Shown piece by piece: positions 53,301 to 64,000 of a stretch of DNA of 64,000 nt. Position numbers and translations under genes: made by a program. The DNA is from Anthopleura xanthogrammica (lineage: Eukaryota > Cnidaria > Anthozoa > Actiniaria > Actiniidae), in assembly GCA_964019055.1 (NCBI GenBank), contig OZ025206.1, positions 19,813,578 through 19,877,577 on the forward strand, written 5' to 3'. How positions within the stretch are numbered: position 1 is the stretch's first letter; each line of letters opens with the position of its first letter. The notes beneath the pieces are model-generated. The model saw only the letters and a program-made list of their open reading frames with translations, had not been told where the DNA came from and searched no databases.

Positions 53301-55192
53301 CTTTTTCTCATGGTCCAAACAATTGCATTTCATAACATAAATACCTGGCATGTGGCCTCAATAATGGGAACAATGCATTACAAACATTCAGAGTTCCAGT
53401 AAAGTTTGTTCTTAAGGTCACTTCTGCTTGTTCAGCTTGTGAAGCTGTAGATTGTTGCTGCAGTGGAAATCAATTATATATAAATTCTATCACAGTATAT
53501 ATTTATATAGGCTTTTCTTAATATTCAAATTCTTAATAGCCTCAAATTCATGCAGCTCATTAAATATTACAGCATGATGCCCGAAGGTAATGCACAGGCT
53601 TTTTGATGCAAAGCTGCATGCTGGTTAATTACCAAATAAGGTGTCTAAAAGCTTGTTGGCACTTGTTGGAAGAAAAACAGCTCCATATCCCCCTGGTTGG
53701 CCCAGGGGTCACCCCCACGGGGAAGCCACTGATAGATGCATTAATGCATGGCACAATTTTTTTACACCTAAATTTATTTACATCTAAATTACACACCTTA
53801 TATGCTATACCAGCATTATTTACTAGAAGATCCAGCCCTCCAAAGGTTTTTTGAAGGTATTCTTTAAATCTTTGAATGCTTTCATCTGATGTGATATCAA
53901 GCTGGTGAAATGACGGGTTCTGTCCTTCTGCTTTGAGATCATCAACTGCCTTTTTCCCCAGCTCCTCACTGCGGGCTGAAAAAAATTATAAAAGGACTGC
54001 TATAGATTCTTTATTTAATCTAGATAGTGATGACTCCAGAGATTTCATTAAAATTTCAAGTAGGCAGATTTACTTAAGTAGGCAACCCGTACAAATTGGC
54101 CATGGAATGCGAAAGCAGGCAGCTCAGATAAGAGCTAGCCAGAGTTTGCTCGCATGTTGCTGGTTTATGAAGAAATCCTTGTTACCAGGTGTCCGGAGCA
54201 CGCACAAACCGTCCAATCACAGCGCGCTTCGATGCTTAGCCAAGCGACCCTTGCTCAAAGTCTCTTCCCAATACAAAAACATGCGTTTCAAAGAATTTAA
54301 AGAAAAAAAGTTGAAGTATACGTGTTGTTTAAAAAATTAAAGTAAATCTTTGCGATCCATCTCCTCAAATTCTGTGAGATATATGACTTTTAAGACTCGG
54401 GCGAGGGCCGCTTGAATTACAACAACAATCCTTTTCGCGCTTAGTTTTTCGTACAGCTGGTACCTACGACAAGAAGCTCCTAGCTACATGTACAGCTTGT
54501 GACTTTCAATTTTTTTCTCCTGCTTTTTCTCCCCTTTTTTCCTTCTCTCTACACCCCACATGTTTATAAATCAAAATAATCATGAAAAGATATTCTTAGC
54601 TTAAGGTGCTTCATTAATTAAGATAAAGAATATTTAGAGAGCCTCTCGATAAACTTTTGCACTTCGGGCAAACTAGAGAATTTATGAGTCTAAATAATGA
54701 AGAATATTATTGCTATTTGAATAATTTAAAAGACCCATATACTTTACAAATAAACGTAAGTGAATGGTTAATATTAAGCTTACCAGTTAAGATTACTGTT
54801 CCATCAAACTTTTTGCAAAGAGATCGTACAATAGCAAAACCAACACCCTTGTTAGATCCAGTAACCTAATATTTCAAAATAAGGACTTATGTTAGCTTAT
54901 TGCAATTGTGAAATAAAGAAGGAAGCTTACCTAATTGCAATCATAAAGCTTTGTCATTCTCGTGCCAACTCGAAATGAATTAGCTGGTAAAGCAAGGCAA
55001 AAGTTGTGATGACATTTTGTGAAAATGATATGGTTGGCGTAACTCAGGAACTCAAGCTCAGAACTGAGATGCTCAAGCACTTGAATCGGCCTTGAAAATT
55101 ATGACCCAAACGCAATTTAAATTGTACATGGAATAAAAATTAATATAAAGATGTCAAGAAATAAAGCTTACCACTGCAACTCTTGAAGCCAT
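50014..55192 (-). CDS. CBR1: Carbonyl reductase 1-like short-chain dehydrogenase, nine exons
   Basis: Exons (minus strand, first to last): 55172-55192, 54784-54865, 53797-53975, 53345-53457, 52916-53041, 52583-52629, 51956-52050, 50796-50859 and 50014-50129, all with GT..AG borders. The protein starts MASRVAVVTGSNKGVGFAIV, with the NADP(H)-binding TGxxxGxG, then LDITSD, LVNNAGIAYK (NNAG), RTNFTGTLNVCNALFPLL, RVVNIASMVG (catalytic Ser region), the catalytic MYGTSKVGV (YxxxK) and CCPGWVRTDMAGPKAS. This is the order and length of NADPH-dependent carbonyl reductases of the CBR1/CBR3 type (about 277 residues), which reduce quinones and other carbonyls in the cytosol. Consensus splicing runs to a stop at 50014 (280 residues), but the conserved family tail (LLLPEGSGYQGEIFREEKVV, stop at 50039) is in another frame of the last exon. 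That implies a 1-nt indel, a weak alternative donor, or a sequence error. Long microsatellites lie just upstream of the ATG. Confidence 0.88.
50287..50341. repeat. (AAT)n microsatellite
   Basis: About ten AAT units, then an imperfect continuation. A second (AAC/AAT) run lies at about 50499-50548. Both are in the last intron of the carbonyl reductase gene. Confidence 0.85.
51100..51440. repeat. Degenerate CTACC-type minisatellite in an intron
   Basis: Many imperfect copies of a unit near CCTACCGATAA / CCTACCAACAT, about 11-12 bp, in the intron between exons 7 and 8 of the reductase gene. Confidence 0.75.
52214..52501. mobile_element. CAGGGGTGGATC-ended MITE in an intron
   Basis: Ends CAGGGGTGGATCAGG and CCTGGATCCACCCCTG are inverted, with AGCTG on both sides. 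It lies in the intron between exons 6 and 7 of the reductase gene and does not touch splice sites. Confidence 0.75.
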
Positions 55193-55308
55193 CTTTGTAC
55201 ACCAACTGCGAACAGTACGAATATTTAGCATAAATAGCACTCATGATATTTCAAAATTGTTGTAATTTCACTTGCCGATATGCCAAATATCACTCCAAAC
55301 CATGCTAT

Positions 55309-55571
<263 letters not shown>

Positions 55572-55809
55572 ACATTAAAAAAAAGTTAAAGCATTTATTT
55601 CCAAGAGAATCTACCAATAGGTACGAACAATAATTTCACATAGTTATAAGCATGCATGAGTAAGTTAATAAGTGTATATTATTATTGTAAGTGAGCGTAT
55701 TCCGGATATAGTTCATAGGCTACGTTACAACGCCCTATGATCTATTTTTCCCTATAAGTTAACATACTGATGTACCATACAGCTGCTATATAATAAAATA
55801 GTAATAGTA

Positions 55810-55875
<66 letters not shown>

Positions 55876-56217
55876 CCGAAGGCAAGACACTAACAAATCT
55901 CGATATTTTACGATAACCGAGTTCAATAATTGTTTTATCATTCAAATTATTTTTTTCTAATCTTTGAGGGGCAGTGCGCACAAGTCAAACAATAACCTAG
56001 AAGTCAGTTCATTTTTTCAGGGAAGCGAGCCATTGTCAAAAACAACGTTACTACGCATGAGCAGACCGTTATTTGTAGCAAAATGGCTTTGCCCCGTAAT
56101 GCGCATGAGCAGACCGTTATTTGTAGGCAGTTATTTGCAGTTCTCTCGGCCAATCAAAATGACGGAAAAAATAATTTGAATGATAATAACGATTCTTAAT
56201 TAGCTTGATAGTTAATA
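55572..56217. other. Spacer to right arm
   Basis: Contains (AAT)n at 55808-55874 and two copies of ATGAGCAGACCGTTATTTGTAG near 56057 and 56106. No gene seen. Confidence 0.5.
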
Positions 56218-57082
56218 ACGCTCATTCTCAGATGTACCAATAGCGTTTGGAAAATCGGGAAAAATAAAGTTTCGGTATTGATCTTTTTGATGTTACTTCG
56301 ATAATCACCCAACGTTCAAGAACACCGAGACAAAGTTTTGTGATATAACATTTAATACTTTTAAAGTTAAGACTATTTTCTTAACCCCCCCCCCCCCCGT
56401 TTGACGCCTCTATTTCAGAATAATTATACTCCGTAAAACCGTTGAAAATGAAAAATTAAACCTAAATAATGCTGAATTATCAGCGTATAGTAATAAGTAT
56501 TTTACAAAAATGCTAATAGCAACACAATTTACAGACGATTTATTTTGACGATGTAAGCGAGGATATGATGGCCATGGTAACGCTCATTTTTGGTAACGGA
56601 TATGATATTTGGAGTGTTGTTTAATCATTTTGCCACACTAAAAAATCTGGTTCAACTTTCTTACAATATTACAACCTAGTGTTCAAAAGCTTTTAATACG
56701 CAAAAGGGATTAACACTATTACATGATAACTCTGAACTAGCTAGATAACCCGAGGTAATGGATATGATTCTCTTATCCATAAGCCTTCCAGTCAAACGTC
56801 TACTTGAAGTCTTTTAAGTAATAGCTATTAGGATGCCGTCAATTCATTTTCAGTCCACGGTTCAGAAATGAAAAGGGAAAAAATAGATAGTCTCAGTGAT
56901 CACAAGACTTTGTTCCTGTAATTTATAATTCCTCATATTCATGTGGTAACGGATATGATTCAAAATTCCGTGGAAATTGCTAGAAGCGACATAGCTTTTA
57001 TCTTAAAGTAGCCGTGTTCAGTGATTCCTAGTAGGTGATTCCCGTGGCATGTGAGAAAGTTCAATCCAGATCTAAAACAATA

Positions 57083-57206
57083 GGCCCGGTTTAGACGTCG
57101 CATTTCACATGTGCCGAATCTAATGCAAATGAACAAAACCTATTCTTTGAATTCATTTGCATTAGATTCGGCACACGTGAAATGCCACGTTCAAAACCTT
57201 GGCCTT
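57083..57206. repeat. Foldback element, right arm
   Basis: Partner of 46248-46367; the inverted pair includes TTTCACATGTGCCGAATC and GATTCGGCACACGTGAAA. Confidence 0.75.
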
Positions 57207-57252
57207 ACCAAGGAAAACATAGATAGATAGATAGTATATTTCTAAAAGCATT

Positions 57253-57424
57253 GCAACCTACAGGGTTGAATTACGCTAATATTTACAAGTATAAAAACTA
57301 TAAGAAACTACAACCTACAGGGTTGAATTACGCTAATATTTACAAGTATAAAAACTATAAGAAACTACAACCTACAGGGTTGAATTACGCTAATATTTAC
57401 AAGTATAAAAACTATAAGAAACTA
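57253..57424. repeat. 57-bp tandem repeat, 3 copies, right arm
   Basis: Inverted counterpart of 45967-46196 with one copy fewer. The period is a multiple of three, so a short ORF reads through it; it is not a gene. Confidence 0.85.
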
Positions 57425-57621
57425 AATATATGAAAAAATATATATATATATACTAACAAGGAAATGAAGATATATACGCTAAATTGATAAAAGCTTAAAA
57501 TTACTACTAGATCAAAAACTAATTTATAAAATTCAAAATTTAGGGTCGTGATTTACTTAGGCCTTAAGGGCATTATGAATAATAAAGCAATTACCGGTAA
57601 AGCCTAGCGACCTCTTTTAAG

Positions 57622-58017
57622 CAGGAGCGGATCCAGGGGTGGTGAAGGAGGCTAGCCATCCCTCTTTTGGAATGACAAAATACTAGAGTGATACAATACA
57701 GCTTTTTTTTACAAAAAAAAAATGCATGTTTTTATTTGAGACGCGGATCCAAGGGTGGTGAGGGAGGTGACTAGCCACACCCCCCCCCCCCCCCCCCTTG
57801 CACAAATGAATTAAAAATTGTCGACATAACTGAAAACATTTATCCGAATAAAATTAATTCACTCGATTTACTTGAAGCTCTCAAATTATTTTTCGTCAAT
57901 TCATGATCAAGACCTCATTTTTTCACCATTTTCCCTCCTTTTATGGGTTTCCTGTGGCATTGGCGCGAGTAACGCGGTAACAGCTACCCCCTCTTAAAAA
58001 TCCTGGATGCGCCCCTG
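57622..58017. mobile_element. CAGGGGCG-ended MITE, right arm, internally duplicated
   Basis: Same ends and TTAAG flanks as the left-arm copy reversed, but 120 bp longer. The extra part repeats the element's own GCGGATCCAAGGGTGGTG start near 57742, next to a poly-A and a C run. Confidence 0.8.
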
Positions 58018-58234
58018 TTAAGATATAACAAAATGACTGATTTTGTTAAAATCAACCAACACGGCGGCTGTGAAAACCTTCATCCACTGTTCACTTAAAC
58101 ACAATAGTGAACTCGAATGGCGATGGTATTACTTACATGATGGAAATGATCAGTAGTTGGAAGAACTTACAAGTAAAAATCAATGTCAGGTCACTTAAAG
58201 TACCAAGAAAATAGAAAAGGCAAGAGAACAGGAT

Positions 58235-61200
58235 CTAGAGTTTATTCATCCCAAATTCCATTTTCTTGGGGGTCCAGGTATCCTTAATGTCCTTGTAAGG
58301 AACAATGTTCACATTCTTCTTTCCATTGACAATCCTCTTCCCTTCTCTGTGCTTTTTTTCACCCTTTTTGAGATCATCATTTTCTTCAAACGTTTGTATG
58401 AGAAAAACAGCATTATTTTCTTTCCTGATTTTTGCCAGCAGCAATCTTGCATCTACTAATAGAATGCCACGCAATCTAGATACCTCAAAAGACTTTTTCA
58501 TCTCACAAATACTTTCTGCACATAGCTTCATTTTATTAGAGTGATTGCTGCCGTCTTTTATCCACCTGCGCATGATACCTCCGTTGGCTTTTCCCACATA
58601 TACTTGTGTTTTACCGATCTTACACAGCTTTAGGTGATCACCAGGCCTGAAGTCAGTATCTTCCAGCACAGCCCAGTAAAGAGTAGGCTTCTCAATAGCT
58701 GCCGTTACTGAGGAGTAACTCACTTCTGTTTCTGATGGCAGAGTAACTTTTTTGGCATCTTCTGCGACGAATTTTCGCAATGATTCATGCATCCAAGAGA
58801 ATGTTTCTTCGAAATTCACATCCTCGCATGTTTTACTTGCAAAACAAATTCTGACCCAACCGTCTTTGACTCTAACATATACATCAGGGCAAAATTCTTC
58901 TTTAGGTTTATCAAGGCAAAAGACTTCTTTACGCTTAACTTTCTTCATATCAATTGCAAGTGTCTCTCTGTAAAGTTCTGTGAATACATGCGCCCTCCGT
59001 GGGTCATATTTGAGGTGCATGGTTTTACCTTTTCCTGAAGGAGACTGTTTCTCGACATCGCAAAAATCATAGAAATTGAACCGCTCAGGCTTTCCGTCAT
59101 CTGTTTTCCACTTGATTTGAAACTGAACTTCAAAAAGCTTGCTGACAAACTTAATTGGGCATTCTTTTAAAATGCCTAAAATCTCACGGTCCGCCACGTC
59201 GTATGGGCCAGTGAGAGTTTGGAGTGTTTCATTAGATAGGTGCTTTTTACGCAATGCCTTTTTTTTTATATCGTATTCGAAGAGCTTCTTAAGTTTAGTC
59301 ATCACATCACCAGAAGTAATGTCAACTATCTCTTCTTCACTCCTTTCATTTGGTTCATTGTTCACATTTGCATTGTCAGATGCTTTATCTTTTGACGCCT
59401 TCTTTGGTGTACTGCTAAGGGGAGGTTTAAAGCCTTCTTCACTCCTTTCATTTGGTTCATTGTTCACATTTGCATCTTTCGTCTTCTTAAGTGTACTTGG
59501 AGAGGAACGGGTCGTATCTGCTGTATCAGAAATGTCTAACGAATCTCCCAGACCACTGTCCCATTCTTCCTTGGCTTCTAAAACAAAAAAAAATCAAATG
59601 TAAATATAACTCTTTTAGAATCTGGAAGGCAAGGCTCATTTTAGAAAGTAGTCAAAATTATTTCTGATTTTTACACCAACATAGCTATTAATAATGTTCT
59701 TTATCTGTCTTGGTTATTTTACCAGGATACTAAACACTTTTTCTTTTTCAAATACAGCGATTTGAAAAAATTCTACAAAAATTAAATATATCAATATATC
59801 GGGTGCATTATGGGTAATTTCTAAAAGAAAATCGATTAAATAAGCATTAATAATAAACCGTAAGGGAGGGAGGAGGGGGAGACTCCCGTCCAAAAGAATA
59901 CTCGTATTTTAGGGATTAAAAGTAGTTATCTGGTATCCCTTGGGGATGTTCTAAAGAAGAAATCCAATGCATAGTAGAGAGTTTTTCATATTTCTATGAC
60001 CCAAACAACTCCAGGCCCTGCAGTAAAAAAACGTTCAGTATCTTTTAATAACATTTAGCATCTCAGTTACTATCAGACGGAATTCCCCTCCCCCATTCCC
60101 CTGGGAGGGTTTGAACCGAAACGTTTTATTCTGCTACTATTAATTTTCCGGCATTATTAAAACATTAATGACATTGACTGTATAGCTCTTTCAAAAACGT
60201 TGAATAATGAAAACTAAATACTGCATAACTGAATAGCACATTCCAAGAGTCAGACTGCTGAGTGCATTTTTGTTCTTGTGTGTTTTGGACCGGAGTCCAC
60301 GTGAGCGTCAATTACAAATGGATTTCCAGGCAAAGTCAAATATGCTATTCAGTATGCAGTATTCAGTTTCCAATATTTTTGACATAGCTGTATACCACCC
60401 ACCTGAAGGTATGAGAGGAACAAAATGCTGTTCATCCAAGAGCCACATGATTGTCAATGGTGGTTTATCAGGCTCAAGATCTCCACCCAAATCTTTTGGA
60501 TCCGGTGTGAGATTAAAACGTTCCTCAAGCTGAAATATTTAAGAAAACTAATGACTAAATGCCCTATTTCACTATTACGTCACGGTTTGTTTACATGAGC
60601 AAGAATAATAGAAATTTAGGCTAAATCGTCTTTCGTTCTGGATATTTAGTGTAATATTTAGCTGTTCTCACTTTCCACTATATCATAAACCAAATTTTAT
60701 CGTGATTTGATTCGTTTTGCCGCTATCTTAACCCCTCTGGCGACCATGATCCTTAGCGTTGAAACAATATATTGTTTGATGTGACGTCATAGTGAAATAG
60801 GGCAATTCAGCTCTTGTGATATGTATCTGGAATAATCAATTCAAGAGTGAGGGATAAGTGTTATTATGTGCTTGCGTGCTGTTCAATATTATTAATTTTT
60901 GATAAAGAAAATAATGAACATAACTAAAGTAACACTTTTGTCAAGATAAAGTTGCATATTTACTGCGCTAGCTGATCACAATCCCCAACTGGTTATGTAC
61001 CATAAAAGATTACAACGACATAATTATAATTGTACAAAATTAACCTATTTGGGGGTTGGGGAATCAGCAAGTGGAAGATCCGGGAATTTTAAAAGGGGGT
61101 GACTGATCCAGATTACTTCATCCCTAGTAAATTGCAATTGGGGGAATCAAAATTATCCTAAAGAGGGGGGGGGTGGGGAGGGGGGCTCAGCTTCCCAAAA

Positions 61201-62133
61201 TTTAAAGTGGGGGGTCTCTAGCTCCCTTGCCCCCCCCCCCCTCCGCCGCCTATGCATAAATGCATAAATGACCATCAAATATATTTAAAAGGACGGAATT
61301 AATCCATAACTTACACGTAACTCTATCAGCTCATCCTTTTCGATACTGGAGCAAATGATTTCTATTTTCCTTTTTAAGATAACTTCTAAGGCCTGTATGT
61401 GACAGAATTTGGCAAATTCATTTGGATTACAGGTGTTTAACACATCAGTGGTCTCAAACTGATTAACTCCAAAGGAATTTCCAGAATCCTCAGGGCTTTG
61501 ATCAGGTGCAGGTTTACGGTCATCGTTGGTAATCTCTGCAGTTCCATTAGCTGTAATAGCGGGACTAGTACCATTGATTTTAGTACTTTTTTCACTTTCC
61601 CCAGTGCTGCCATTTCCAATATCACTAGCTGATGTTTCAGACTCTGATGCATTGAGAGTATCACTATTTTCTGGTTTTCCAGAGGTGCCTGCCTTGCTTT
61701 TCTTGATGTAATTTCCTTCTGCTTTACTCCTTTCGAAAAGATCCTCATCTCCAAGGTAACGATGCCTATTTAAAGCCATCTCTATAATACATCTGACTCT
61801 CAGCTCCCTGTGCCTATTCTGATCACCAAAGCATAAAAATGATAAAGCTCTAAAAAGGCAAGAGCCATCATCTTCAGTTTCCACAGGTATAAAGCTGGCT
61901 AGGTCTTCCCTTGCGACTGAAGTCAGCTGCTGCTTTGCTTTATCATCTATTGTGTACTCTCTAGATGTAGACGTACTATGATTATTAGGTATCTTTAAAT
62001 CAGGCACATCCTTAGATATTTCTTCGCAAAGCTCTTGCAATTTCTTGAAATCCCCATTACTTCCCTTTTCTAGTAACTTTAGTATGCATAAGTGTAGCTG
62101 TTCTTGATCTCTCAGGTCTGCCATTCTGATCAT
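58235..62133 (-). CDS. OTU-domain protein with short repeat array (right copy)
   Basis: Three coding exons on the minus strand: 61315-62133, 60403-60529 and 58235-59577 (762 residues). The OTU part is the same as in the left copy except for Val-to-Leu at the exon 1 end, where the alternative donor GT becomes TT; the GTAAGT donor at 61314 is kept. The repeat array is cut to about one and a half units. The last 240 residues carry roughly twenty replacements and three single-codon deletions relative to the left copy, all in frame; VYVGKANGGIMRRW keeps the GIY-YIG-like motif. The end is MNKL instead of MNMRS because a 31-nt deletion between two GGGATGAA repeats moves the stop. Both copies look translatable. 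Confidence 0.8.
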
Positions 62134-62534
62134 CAATCCTAATTATTTCTTGAGATTTATGTCATCGATATCCTAGAGTACAAATAAAAATAAAAATTTA
62201 CAAGACAGCCAATAACCGATTCTGTCTAATATCAAGCTGCTCCTTTCAATATCTGGTTTTCATTTTGACACAGCCACTCATTTTAAGTGGGTAAGGTCAC
62301 ATAGCAGGGTGGTACAGGGATTACGCGTGACGCGTGATTCAGCCTTTTTTGGACCGTGATTTGTGAAATTCAAAAACTAAGTCCGTGATGCGTACTTTTC
62401 AGTCCCCCTGTGATGCGTGATCTGCTTATTTTGAAGACCGTGATTCGTGAAAATTCGTATTACACCCTAAATCCTTGTATCAGAATATTAGGGATGATAT
62501 TCCATAATTTCTGATATACTTTTGATATACTTAG

Positions 62535-62717
62535 TAAATAAACCCCTTCTGGCGGCTGGGATATCGGCTGATAATGTCCGAGGATGAGAAATGGTCCGAA
62601 AAAAGAACATTTGGCCGAGAAGCAAAGCTTCGAGGGCGAATGTGATATTTTGAGGAGCATTTGTCATCCAAGGACATTATCAGACGATATTTCAGTGAGC
62701 CAGAAGGGGTTTATTTA
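62535..62717. mobile_element. 183-bp MITE, right arm only
   Basis: TAAATAAACCCCTTCTGGC at the left and GCCAGAAGGGGTTTATTTA at the right are perfect inverted copies. Not present at the matching place in the left arm. Confidence 0.8.
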
Positions 62718-62720
62718 TTT

Positions 62721-63236
62721 TATAACCCAACGACTTCACTGGAATGGATTCAGCAAACTGCATTGACTCATCATCTCTAGAGTTTTCAAAAAATAATTCT
62801 CTCTCGTCTCCAAGCTGGATATAAGAACACTTATTTTGGTAAATGAAAGCTGTTTTACATTGAATATTCTATTGTTTGATATTAGTTGTCGAATATTTTG
62901 TTGGTTTTTAATAGCTTTTGAAAACAATTTCAAAAACATTTGATGAACACTTCATTCACGAAACATGGATGCTTACCATTGAAGACCTTTACAGCATATT
63001 TTGTTGATTTTTTCGTGTTTGCTGGCATAGTTTCCTCAACCAGTCTTTGTATTTTACTCTCACTTGTTTGTAAAAACCGAGTTTCTTTGTTTTTCGTGTT
63101 TTTTCTTTTCTTTTTTAATGTTTTTACCTTCTGCTGGACGAATATCACTTCGGACGGGGGATATCGCCTGATACCCGTCCTGCACGTGACCCATTTGAAC
63201 CAATGACAGCGCGCGAAAATTCATCGTTGGGTTATA
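62721..63236. mobile_element. 516-bp element with TATAACCCAACGA ends, right arm only
   Basis: The 13-bp ends TATAACCCAACGA and TCGTTGGGTTATA are perfect inverted copies. It follows the 183-bp element by 3 bp. The small open frames in it are not recognised. Confidence 0.6.
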
Positions 63237-63479
63237 ATTGTATATACATATGGCTGTATATATAGCGATATGCAAAAATTCTGATCCTTTTAGGTATATA
63301 TACAAGTATATCAAAAGTATATCAAAAATTATGGGATGTCATCTCTGATATTTTTTTTCAGAAAGCCCTAGTGATAGGCAACTCGAAAAAAATATCATCA
63401 TTTCTGATATAATTTTGATATACTTGTATTTATATCAAAAGGATCATAATTTCTGCATATCGCTGTATAATGGCTGTAT

Positions 63480-64000
63480 CCAGGTGATCTCGGATAAGGT
63501 GCGCAATGCATTGTTGTTGTTTTTATAGCGGTCCAAAAACATTGAACTTTATCAGCAAAATAACATCTTAAACAGACTGTAACTGAGCCTTTTTGAACAG
63601 GAAAACCTTCCAAGGAAATAAAGCAAAGAGTCGTACTGTAAATTTTAATTTCTAAAAGGTTTTTTAACCTATTTTTAACAGAAAAATGCAACGAACTTGA
63701 GAGCGTGTTTTTTTCCGCTCAAGTAGAGTTGTTTTGCTCACTACAAATTTTATTTAAAAATAAGTATATACGGCCTATAAACAATTGCTTATAGAATATA
63801 TATCATTTCACATTTCTGGTGGTATCTTGGCTTGTTAGGAAGTTAAAGTAATTACGAATTCACTTGATTTTACTTCAAGTAGCGAATTTGAATTGGCTAG
63901 CTAGAGACAAGCGAAAACTTCAAAGATTTCAAGCACTTATTTGCCTTTCTCATAGGAATTAAATAACGTTTAAAAATGAAAATATGCCTCTAGGCATCTT
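63480..64000. other. Flank beyond the inverted repeat
   Basis: No recognised feature to the window edge. Confidence 0.4.

Larger units (their letters stand above)
56218..63479. repeat. Right arm of the large inverted duplication
   Basis: Reverse complement of 39719-47447. It lacks the TA-flanked MITE of the left arm, has fewer coding repeats, carries an enlarged CAGGGGCG element, and has two extra elements near its outer end. Confidence 0.93.

Overview
The window looks like nuclear DNA of an anthozoan cnidarian, most likely a stony coral. The evidence is AT-rich non-coding DNA with short genes, consensus GT..AG introns in three genes, intronless type-B carboxylesterases in a tandem family, CR1/L2-like LINE fragments, and a GGGGGTACTTC..GGGGATG short element and CAGGGGCG-ended elements that I associate with coral genomes. 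The species cannot be fixed from the sequence alone, and every name given here comes from reading motifs, not from a search.

Region 1 (1-17 kb) is an array of secreted type-B carboxylesterases, all on the minus strand. Two genes are intact (2304-4016 and 14872-16665) and three copies are broken (about 1390-1595, 6840-7227 and 8848-10363). Each unit carries copies of the same upstream DNA, so the array grew by segmental duplication of gene plus promoter. The last broken copy is split by a 1.25 kb element with 14-bp inverted ends. The first intact gene has Asn where the catalytic His should be. A 37-bp minisatellite and a 587-bp hexanucleotide array separate the two intact genes.

Region 2 (17-34 kb) is gene-poor: LINE remnants, several non-autonomous DNA elements (one with 52-bp inverted ends and a 7-bp target duplication), and a third, more diverged carboxylesterase with a probable GPI anchor (28696-30504).

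Region 3 (34-39 kb) holds a single-exon minus-strand ORF with two membrane segments followed by a 2A-type ribosome-skipping motif (DVEKNPGP) and a short tail. Next to it is a 90-bp satellite in both orientations, interrupted by three copies of one short element and by a TTAA-flanked element whose empty site survives in neighbouring units.

Region 4 (39.7-63.5 kb) is a large inverted duplication with arms of about 7.7 and 7.3 kb around an 8.8 kb spacer. Each arm carries one copy of a three-exon gene: an OTU-type cysteine protease domain, a 34-residue repeat array, and a C-terminal module with a GIY-YIG-like motif. The two copies point toward each other. An inner-to-outer comparison shows a 3.4-4 kb block that is almost identical between arms, stopping abruptly inside the last exon; beyond it the arms differ by several percent. 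The spacer contains a nine-exon minus-strand carbonyl reductase (CBR1-like short-chain dehydrogenase) whose conserved C-terminus is out of frame with the consensus splice pattern.

The genes do not form an operon or an obvious pathway. The carboxylesterases and the carbonyl reductase are both of types often used in handling xenobiotic esters and carbonyls, but nothing in the sequence links them functionally.
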